Positions 5,437 to 11,640 of a stretch of DNA of 14,118 bases are shown in pieces. The notes under the pieces are model-generated. The model saw only the letters and a program-made list of their open reading frames with translations, had not been told where the DNA came from and did no database searches. Positions within the stretch are counted from its first letter, which is position 1; the number at the start of each line of letters is the position of its first letter. Source of the stretch: Candidatus Krumholzibacteriia bacterium (GTDB lineage Bacteria; Krumholzibacteriota; Krumholzibacteriia; LZORAL124-64-63). A program made the position numbers and the translations under genes. Where the stretch lies: positions 1 to 14,118 of the forward strand of contig JAOZJV010000015.1 in assembly GCA_029935695.1 (NCBI GenBank), written 5' to 3'.

Positions 5437-6305
5437 CCCCCGCAGACAATGAAGGGCGCCTTCCTGCCTGGCGCCGATTCCTGAAAGCGGGAGTGCTGCC
5501 CCGGGTGGCCGTCATTTTACTCGGCGTTCCCTGCCTTTATCTGATCACCGACCGGGGAGGGATATTCTTTCTTCTGCTGGTTGATTTGATCATTCTGCTC
5601 GGGTTGCGCGAATTCTACGTTTTGATGAAAGCCAAAGGGTACGAACCTTTCGAAGCTCTGGGTTATTTTTGCTCTCTGGCCATCAGTGGTTATGCCTGGC
5701 ATCACGGAGTGGTGGTGCCCCTCATTCTGACAGCCAGTCTGCTGGCCATCATGATCCGGGAAGTCTTCCGCAAGGAAATGTCCCAAAGTCTGGGGCACAT
5801 GGCAGTGACCGTGTTTGGCATCATGTACGTGGGCTGGCTGGGCAGTCATCTTATTCTGTTGCGGCAACTGCCGGAAACTCAGGCTGTTGAACAGAATATC
5901 GGAGCCAGGCTGGTGTTCCTGGTGGCCCTGCTGACCTGGGCCACAGACACCGCGGCCTATCTGTTCGGCGTCTCGTTCGGCCGGCACAAACTGATTCCCC
6001 GCATCAGTCCCAACAAAACCATCGAAGGCGCCGTTGGCGGGATGATCGGTGCTGGACTGGTGGGATATCTGCTGACCAAGAGCGTGGTGCCTTTCATGAC
6101 ACCCTTTGCCGGCACCATGCTGGGGCTCTTTGTGGGTGTCATGGCCCAGCTGGGCGATCTGGTTGAGTCATTGATCAAAAGGGACGCAGGCATCAAGGAC
6201 ACCGCCGAATTGATCCCCGGCCACGGTGGCGTCCTGGATCGTTTCGATTCCATGCTGTTCACCGCGCCGGTGGTTTATTATTACTTCCGGTTCTTCATCA
6301 TCTGA
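5433..6305 (+). CDS. cdsA: Phosphatidate cytidylyltransferase (CDP-diglyceride synthase)
   Basis: CdsA makes CDP-diacylglycerol from phosphatidic acid and CTP, the branch point of phospholipid synthesis. This is a 290-residue polytopic inner-membrane protein with several hydrophobic stretches, for example VAVILLGVPCLYLI and IFFLLLVDLIILLGL near the N-terminus. The family signature is complete at residues 246-272: S-x-x-KR followed by KD, then PGHGG and the DRFD end. The upstream ALLTWATDTAAYLFGVSFG and RISPNKTIEGAVGG segments are also typical. The start is GTG at 5433 in the overlap GTGA with the uppS stop, a sign of translational coupling. The gene order uppS-cdsA-dxr-rseP is widely conserved. 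Confidence 0.95.
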   Translation: MTPADNEGRLPAWRRFLKAGVLPRVAVILLGVPCLYLITDRGGIFFLLLVDLIILLGLREFYVLMKAKGYEPFEALGYFCSLAISGYAWHHGVVVPLILTASLLAIMIREVFRKEMSQSLGHMAVTVFGIMYVGWLGSHLILLRQLPETQAVEQNIGARLVFLVALLTWATDTAAYLFGVSFGRHKLIPRISPNKTIEGAVGGMIGAGLVGYLLTKSVVPFMTPFAGTMLGLFVGVMAQLGDLVESLIKRDAGIKDTAELIPGHGGVLDRFDSMLFTAPVVYYYFRFFII

Positions 6306-6318
6306 CCGAGGGGTGGCA

Positions 6319-7575
6319 GTGGAAAACATCCAATCCAATTCCCTTTATCCCTGTGGACGACCGCTGCTCTCTTATCCCGAACCAATGAAACTGGTTATTC
6401 TGGGAGTCACCGGTTCCATTGGGCGGCAAACGCTGGATATTGTCCGGTCCAATCCCCACAAATTGCAGGTGGTGGCTGTTTCCTGCCATGGCAATGTGGA
6501 GGTGCTTCAACAGGAGTTGGCGCTGCTGGCTGAAGCCTGTCCCGATGCTCCTTTGCCTCTGGTGGCGGTGACTGACCCTCTTGCTCGTGCCGGTGCGGCG
6601 GGCCAATTTTCCAACCGACTTCTGGGTGAGGGGCCCTCAGCCCTGATTGAAGCCGTGGAGGCTCCCGAATCGGTTCATGTGGTGGTCAACGCCCTGGTCG
6701 GGGCTGTGGGGCTGGCGCCTACTTTGGCGGCCGCCCGCCGGGGTGTTCGCATCGCTCTGGCCAACAAAGAATCTCTGGTTGTGGGTGGAGAACTGGTCAA
6801 AGCCGCCGTTTTTGCTCATGGGGCGGAAGTGCTGCCGGTAGACTCGGAACATTCAGCCATGGCCCAGTGTTTATCCGGTCGCACGGAACATGAAATCCAC
6901 AAGCTCCTGCTCACGGCTTCAGGTGGGCCTTTTCGCCAAATAAGCAGCGACGCTTTGCAGAAGGTGAGCCTGGAAGAGGTCCTGAACCATCCCACCTGGA
7001 ACATGGGGCCCAAAATCACGGTTGACTCGGCCACTCTGATGAACAAAGGCCTGGAAATTATCGAGGCCCATCATCTTTTTGCCGTGCCGTACGAACGCAT
7101 CGAAGTGCTGGTCCACCCCGGGTCATTTGTGCACTCTTTTGTAGAGTTTGTGGATGGTGCGGTGCTGGCTCAACTGGGCACTCCGGACATGAAGCTGCCC
7201 ATCCAGTATGCCATCAGCGGGGAAAAGCATTGGCCCCTGCCCGGAAGCAGGTTAGATTTGCTCAAAATTGGGCAATTGCACTTTGAAGAACCTGATCTGG
7301 TGCGGTTTCCCTGCCTTGCTCTGGCAATTCAGGCAGGTCGCGATGGTGGTTCGGCCACCATCACCCTGAACGGAGCCAACGAAGTGGCCGTAGCAGCCCT
7401 TCTGGATAGAAAAATCAGGTATGCGGACATCCCGCGTATCATCGAGGAAGTCCTGGAATCTGAAAGCATCCACCCTGTGGGCTGCCTTCAGGATGCCCTG
7501 GCTTTTGACACCCAAGCCCGTCGCGCAGCCGGTGCCCTTGTGGCCCGGTTGTCCCAGGCGGAACGAGAGGTTTGA
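6319..7575 (+). CDS. dxr: 1-deoxy-D-xylulose 5-phosphate reductoisomerase
   Basis: Dxr (IspC) converts DXP to MEP with NADPH, the first committed step of the MEP isoprenoid route that also feeds UppS. The GTG start at 6319 is supported by GAGGGG (6308-6313) five bases upstream and by tight packing after cdsA; it gives 418 residues. The family core starts at ATG 6385 (residue 23, MKLVILGVTGSIG), which would give the usual 396 residues but has no Shine-Dalgarno, so the true start is uncertain. The metal ligands are in PVDSEHSA (Asp175, Glu177) and NKGLEIIEAHHLF (Glu246). LANKESLV, LTASGGPF and LNGANEVAVAALL are present. The loop usually read HPQS-[IV]-[IV]-HS is HPGSFVHS here. Confidence 0.95.
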   Translation: MENIQSNSLYPCGRPLLSYPEPMKLVILGVTGSIGRQTLDIVRSNPHKLQVVAVSCHGNVEVLQQELALLAEACPDAPLPLVAVTDPLARAGAAGQFSNRLLGEGPSALIEAVEAPESVHVVVNALVGAVGLAPTLAAARRGVRIALANKESLVVGGELVKAAVFAHGAEVLPVDSEHSAMAQCLSGRTEHEIHKLLLTASGGPFRQISSDALQKVSLEEVLNHPTWNMGPKITVDSATLMNKGLEIIEAHHLFAVPYERIEVLVHPGSFVHSFVEFVDGAVLAQLGTPDMKLPIQYAISGEKHWPLPGSRLDLLKIGQLHFEEPDLVRFPCLALAIQAGRDGGSATITLNGANEVAVAALLDRKIRYADIPRIIEEVLESESIHPVGCLQDALAFDTQARRAAGALVARLSQAEREV

Positions 7576-7576
7576 A

Positions 7577-8989
7577 TTGATAAATATTTGGGTCATGGGC
7601 ATATTCGCTTTCATGCTCACTTTGGTTCTGGTGGTCGTGGTGCACGAGCTGGGACATTTCCTGTTTTGCAAACTCTTCGGGGTTTATGTCAAAACATTTT
7701 CCATTGGCATCGGTCCCAAAATTCTGCGCAAACGCTGGGGTGAGACCGAGTACGTGATTTCGGCCATTCCTTTTGGCGGATACGTCAAGATGGCCGGCGA
7801 GGGCATGATGGAAGAGATCCAGGACACGGGGACCTGGGAAGAACGCAAGTACCCTCTGGGCACCGAGGCAGGCAACAAAGAAGCTGCGGGCCTGGATGAT
7901 GATATTCCACCCGAACGCCACTTTTTCAACAAACCTGCCTGGCAGCGTGGCCTGGTGTTCGTGGCGGGACCCCTGTTCAATCTGGTGTTGGCTTTCCTGC
8001 TTTACACCACCCTGGTTTTTGTGGGCGGGCTCCGGGATATTCCCTTCACCACCGTCGGGGTTGTGCATGAAAGCACTCCTGCGGCGGTCAGCGGTTTGCA
8101 GGTGGGAGACCGTCTGCTCACTGTCGATGGCGAGGAAGTTTCCACCTGGGGGCAGGTGCTCAGTGCTCTGGCTCCCTTGTCTGTTGATGATGTTGAAGAT
8201 GGCACCACCATGGTTGTGAGTTTTGACCGTGATGGCCTGACCCAGTCTTTGGAATTGAATCCGTGCGTTGTGGAAACTGATGGCTATTGGACCAATGGTC
8301 TGGAAGTCTGGAACACTACCGTGGGTCTGGTTCAAAAGGGAGGCAAGGCAGCCGAGCTGGGCTTGCTGTCTGGCGATCTTATCAAGACCGTGGATGGGCA
8401 GAAAGTCACCTCTTTCGGGTCCATCGCCCGCATAGTGAACGATGCCCCGGGTCGTGAAATTGAGTTGACCTGGGTGCGCGAGGGGCAAGACATGAGCGGG
8501 CGCGTAGTGCCTCAGCTCCAGGAAATTGAACCGGGCCACTCCGTGGGACGCATTTCCATTGAACGGTATTTTGAATCGGAAAAAGTCAGCTTCTGGAGAG
8601 CCTGCCTGTTGGGCGTGTCCCAGACCAGCGACACCATTGTCAGAACTGTGGCCGTGCTGCGCGATGGTATCATGGGCAAGCTGGGTCTGGATGCCGTGGG
8701 CGGACCGGTGCGCATTGGACAGGCAGCCGGCGAGATGCTGCGCTGGAGCTTTTCGCATCTGATGTACTTTGTGGCGTTCTTTTCAGTGAATCTGTTTCTG
8801 CTGAACCTCATGCCCATCCCCGTGCTCGATGGGGGGCATGTTTTGTTCCTGATCTTTGAAGTGTTGAACGGCGGTAAACCTGTGCCGGAAAGGCTGCAGG
8901 CCATTGCCACCCAGATTGGGCTGATCATCCTGCTGCTGTTTATGACCTTCGTGATCGTATTGGATGTGTGGAAAGTCAGCGGCCATTGA
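7577..8989 (+). CDS. rseP: RIP metalloprotease RseP (site-2 protease, PDZ-containing)
   Basis: A 470-residue intramembrane zinc protease of the site-2 family. In E. coli RseP cleaves anti-sigma RseA and leftover signal peptides; substrates here are unknown. The first membrane helix carries the zinc motif HELGH (His23, Glu24, His27), followed by GIGPKILRKRWGETEYVIS and IPFGGYVKMAGEG. Two PDZ-like domains follow, near residues 158-235 (VGDRLLTVDGEEV) and 245-315 (SGDLIKTVDGQKV). The C-terminal helix NLMPIPVLDGGH holds the third ligand, Asp418. Between GGYVKM and FFNKPAWQR there is an acidic stretch of about 44 residues, against about 16 in E. coli. The start is TTG at 7577, six bases after GAGAGG (7565-7570) and one base past the dxr stop; ATG 7595 is a poorer alternative. 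Confidence 0.95.
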   Translation: MINIWVMGIFAFMLTLVLVVVVHELGHFLFCKLFGVYVKTFSIGIGPKILRKRWGETEYVISAIPFGGYVKMAGEGMMEEIQDTGTWEERKYPLGTEAGNKEAAGLDDDIPPERHFFNKPAWQRGLVFVAGPLFNLVLAFLLYTTLVFVGGLRDIPFTTVGVVHESTPAAVSGLQVGDRLLTVDGEEVSTWGQVLSALAPLSVDDVEDGTTMVVSFDRDGLTQSLELNPCVVETDGYWTNGLEVWNTTVGLVQKGGKAAELGLLSGDLIKTVDGQKVTSFGSIARIVNDAPGREIELTWVREGQDMSGRVVPQLQEIEPGHSVGRISIERYFESEKVSFWRACLLGVSQTSDTIVRTVAVLRDGIMGKLGLDAVGGPVRIGQAAGEMLRWSFSHLMYFVAFFSVNLFLLNLMPIPVLDGGHVLFLIFEVLNGGKPVPERLQAIATQIGLIILLLFMTFVIVLDVWKVSGH

Positions 8990-9004
8990 TGGCTGCCCCT
9001 GAGG

Positions 9005-9442
9005 CTACGGCTTTTCAGAGGGTGCCGGTTCGGGTTCAGCCACGGGTTTTTTGACGGGGTCGTGCAAGGGCTCGGCCAGCCGGCGGGGATAAGGAGAATG
9101 GACCAGCGAGTCCCTTTCGGCCAGGATGATGCGTTTCAGTAATTCGTGGACGGCCTCGCAACGTCGGGGCTCCACCGGGGCCAGGGCGGCGGTTTCAGCT
9201 TCGACGCTGTCGCCCCAGGCCAGTGAAAGGCTGTCCAGAACGGTGTTGCCCAGATCACGGTCGCTGAAGGCCACGGCTTTGGCCCGTTCCAGAACCACAA
9301 GGCGTTCAATGTATGTGTGTTCTCCGGGAGTCAGATCTGCCAGTGTCAGTTCCTCGACAGGCTGATCACAGGCACCCAGAAAAAGGACAGGAATCAACAA
9401 CGTCAATTTCAGGCTGGTTGATTGAGTTTTTTTCAAAGGCAT
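9005..9442 (-). CDS. Small predicted lipoprotein of unknown function
   Basis: A 145-residue protein on the opposite strand. The signal sequence is KK-rich at the start with a hydrophobic core and the lipobox LFLGAC (Cys25), so it should be lipidated and held in a membrane. The mature part of about 120 residues looks mostly helical and charged (EHTYIERLVVLERAKAVAF, then LLKRIILAERD) and ends in a proline-rich tail (PVAEPEPAPSEKP). I do not recognise a family. The layout resembles small helical lipoproteins common in the FCB group, but that is only an impression. The start at 9442 is favoured because GGAG precedes it by seven bases and it fits the signal peptide; an in-frame ATG at 9487 would add 15 residues in front. 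It converges on rseP (15-base gap) and diverges from bamA. Confidence 0.75.
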   Translation of the reverse strand: MPLKKTQSTSLKLTLLIPVLFLGACDQPVEELTLADLTPGEHTYIERLVVLERAKAVAFSDRDLGNTVLDSLSLAWGDSVEAETAALAPVEPRRCEAVHELLKRIILAERDSLVHSPYPRRLAEPLHDPVKKPVAEPEPAPSEKP

Positions 9443-9478
9443 GATTGGACTCCGCCAGGGTTGAAGCTGATTTTCAGG

Positions 9479-9507
9479 AATAAACAACGAAGTGGCGCTC
9501 TTGTCAT
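9479..9507 (-). promoter_or_regulatory. Candidate promoter for the lipoprotein gene
   Basis: Read on the minus strand, ATGACA (9507-9502, 5/6 to the -35 consensus) and TTTATT (9484-9479, 4/6 to the -10) are 17 bases apart and lie about 40 bases upstream of the ATG. Spacing is ideal but the -10 lacks the key second-position A. On the plus strand I see no convincing promoter for bamA in the same 104-base gap. Confidence 0.25.
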
Positions 9508-9546
9508 GGGTTATTCTCCAGAAGGGTCGCGCTGAGGGTGCTGGAT

Positions 9547-11640
9547 TTGAAGAAAAACAGGCAATGGGTGACCTCCGAAGCGGTGGCAGGGTTGCAGGCT
9601 CTGATCATCTTTTTGTTGTTGCTGATTGCTTCCCGGACCCTGGCCGACGAAGAACTGAACTTCGGTTTGGAAACTCATCGTCTGGAACGCATCGAACTGA
9701 CGGGCAATGATTCCTTCACCGATGATGATCTCAAAGATGTGCTCCGCATTCAGGAACGCACCTGGACCCGCCCCCTGAGTGTTCCGCGCTACAGCCCTCA
9801 TTTGATGGACACCCAGGTGGGTCTCATTAGAAACTACTATCGGAACCGTGGGTTCCATCATGCTTTTGTCCGCCTGGACAGCATCACCACCATTGAGGAA
9901 AAAGGTGATGTTCTGCACATCTCCATTGTTGAAGGTCCTCTGACTGTTATTCGTGCGGTGCAGTTCACTGATACAGGTATTTTTTCCGAGCAGCAGTTGC
10001 GCGATCAGATGGTTTTGCTGGAGGGCCAGCCGGCGCCTTTGAGCCTGAATCGTTTTGGTGGAGATATTTACGCACTGCGTGCGCTGTTCAGGGATGAAAC
10101 CTATCTCGATACCCGGGTCAATGTGGCCATGGCCATTTTTGACAACACCGACAGCACGGGTTTTGTTGCTGATGTCACTTATAACATCAATCCGGGCAAA
10201 CCCTATTTCGTCAATTCCATCACCCTGTCCGGAAACCAGGAAACCAAAGATCGCCTTCTGACCCGGGAACTGGCCATTCGTCCTGGCGATCCTCTGCGTT
10301 GGAACAAGGTGGAAGATTCCCGTCGTCAATTGCTGATCACTTCATTGTTTCGGGATGTAGACATTGTGCCGACCTCCATCGACACAGCCGGGGGACTGGC
10401 TGATCTTGAGGTGCGGGTGATCGAGCGAAAGCCAGCCTATTATGAGTTGGGTGTGGGCGTTGGCAGTCTGGAGCGCATTCGTTTGCTGGCGGCGTGGGGA
10501 CACAATAATTTGTGGGGCACCGGCCGGCGGGTTCAGGTTCGAGGCCGCGGGTCCTGGAATCTGGAGGATGTGGTGGGTAATTCCATCTCCTTCGATCAGG
10601 GGCAAATCAACTACCGGGCCGATATTGAGTACGTGAACCCTCGTCTGCGCGGCAGCCGGTACAGTCTGGATGCCGAGCTTTATCTCAAGCGGGAAACCCG
10701 TGGTGAATCGGCCTTGAACCAGTCCGTCCACGGTTTCAACCTGGGCACCACCTGGAAAGCCAGCCGGCGGGTGACTAACAGTGCTTATGCAGGAATCAAG
10801 ATCACCAACCCCAGTGTGCACCCTTACGCGCCCGACAGCCTGAAGGTTCGGTTTGATGAAGTGGGGGTGGTTCTGACCCAGACGCGATTTTTGAATTGGT
10901 CCACGTACATTGACCACCGGGATGACCTTTTTCGGCCCACCCGCGGGATGTACACCATCGGCACCATCAAGCTGGCTGGCGGAATCATGGGCGGCGATTA
11001 CAGCTTTATTAAAGCATCGTCTTCGTGGCAGAATTACCACGAGGCGCCCCTGGGCGGAATTCTGGCCCTGCGTTTCATGTTGGGCGCAGCTGCGCCATAT
11101 GGAAAAAGCACGGGGTTGGGTTCCGATGGTGTACCCTACGATGATCGCTTCTTTGCCGGTGGTGCCTCTTCAGTTCGTGGTTATGGCCACAATACCCTGG
11201 GCCCCCAGGTGACCGATCAGGATGAACTGGATGAGTTGAATTACGGTTCGGATGTTTTGCTCCCGGATAACCCGGCCCGTGGTGGCAACTATCTCATGCT
11301 GACTAACATTGAGTGGCGTTTCCCCCTGCCCTGGCTCAGCAAGTGGAACTTTGCCAGTGTTCTGTTTTTTGAAGGTGGTAACGTTTGGGAATCTCTGAGT
11401 GATATCCAGATCCAGGGTTTCCGTTTCAGCAGCGCTCCAGGGGACCCGGCTGATCCGGGTTCCACCAAGGTTTGGGATTACCGGTACAGTTACGGTACGG
11501 GTATTCGTCTGGACACTCCTTTTGGCCCGGTGCGGGCCGATGTGGGATTTCCCCTCAAGCGAGTGCGCTACCTGAGTGCTGAGAAGGATTACAGCGACCC
11601 GAAAGTCATGTGGCATTTTTCCCTGGGGTACCCGTTCTGA
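9547..11640 (+). CDS. bamA: Outer membrane protein assembly factor BamA (Omp85 family, about three POTRA domains)
   Basis: An Omp85-family outer-membrane barrel of 697 residues. It has a signal peptide (MKKNRQWV, a hydrophobic core near 19-28, likely cut after TLA at 33). About 265 residues follow that fit three POTRA domains, roughly 45-130 (RLERIELTGND), 131-218 (VIRAVQFTDTG) and 219-297 (YFVNSITLSGN). The barrel begins near AYYELGVGVG (298). The barrel-closing motif VRGY is at 543-546, and the protein ends in an aromatic beta-signal, HFSLGYPF. Classical BamA has five POTRAs and about 800 residues; TamA has three. Position after rseP suggests BamA, while the adjacent tamB suggests a TamA-like role. 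The start is uncertain: TTG 9547 has GAGGG at a good distance; GTG 9538 adds three residues. Confidence 0.88.
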   Translation: MKKNRQWVTSEAVAGLQALIIFLLLLIASRTLADEELNFGLETHRLERIELTGNDSFTDDDLKDVLRIQERTWTRPLSVPRYSPHLMDTQVGLIRNYYRNRGFHHAFVRLDSITTIEEKGDVLHISIVEGPLTVIRAVQFTDTGIFSEQQLRDQMVLLEGQPAPLSLNRFGGDIYALRALFRDETYLDTRVNVAMAIFDNTDSTGFVADVTYNINPGKPYFVNSITLSGNQETKDRLLTRELAIRPGDPLRWNKVEDSRRQLLITSLFRDVDIVPTSIDTAGGLADLEVRVIERKPAYYELGVGVGSLERIRLLAAWGHNNLWGTGRRVQVRGRGSWNLEDVVGNSISFDQGQINYRADIEYVNPRLRGSRYSLDAELYLKRETRGESALNQSVHGFNLGTTWKASRRVTNSAYAGIKITNPSVHPYAPDSLKVRFDEVGVVLTQTRFLNWSTYIDHRDDLFRPTRGMYTIGTIKLAGGIMGGDYSFIKASSSWQNYHEAPLGGILALRFMLGAAAPYGKSTGLGSDGVPYDDRFFAGGASSVRGYGHNTLGPQVTDQDELDELNYGSDVLLPDNPARGGNYLMLTNIEWRFPLPWLSKWNFASVLFFEGGNVWESLSDIQIQGFRFSSAPGDPADPGSTKVWDYRYSYGTGIRLDTPFGPVRADVGFPLKRVRYLSAEKDYSDPKVMWHFSLGYPF

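Noticed and set aside
7439..8758. 439-codon open frame on the minus strand across rseP
   Set aside because: It lies wholly opposite dxr/rseP, whose motifs are unmistakable. The product is His/Gln-rich without family features, typical of antisense frames in GC-rich genes.
8979..9000. Possible bidirectional terminator between rseP and the lipoprotein gene
   Set aside because: GCGGCC can pair with GGCTGC including a G-U pair, but neither strand has a T-run after it, so there is no support for termination.
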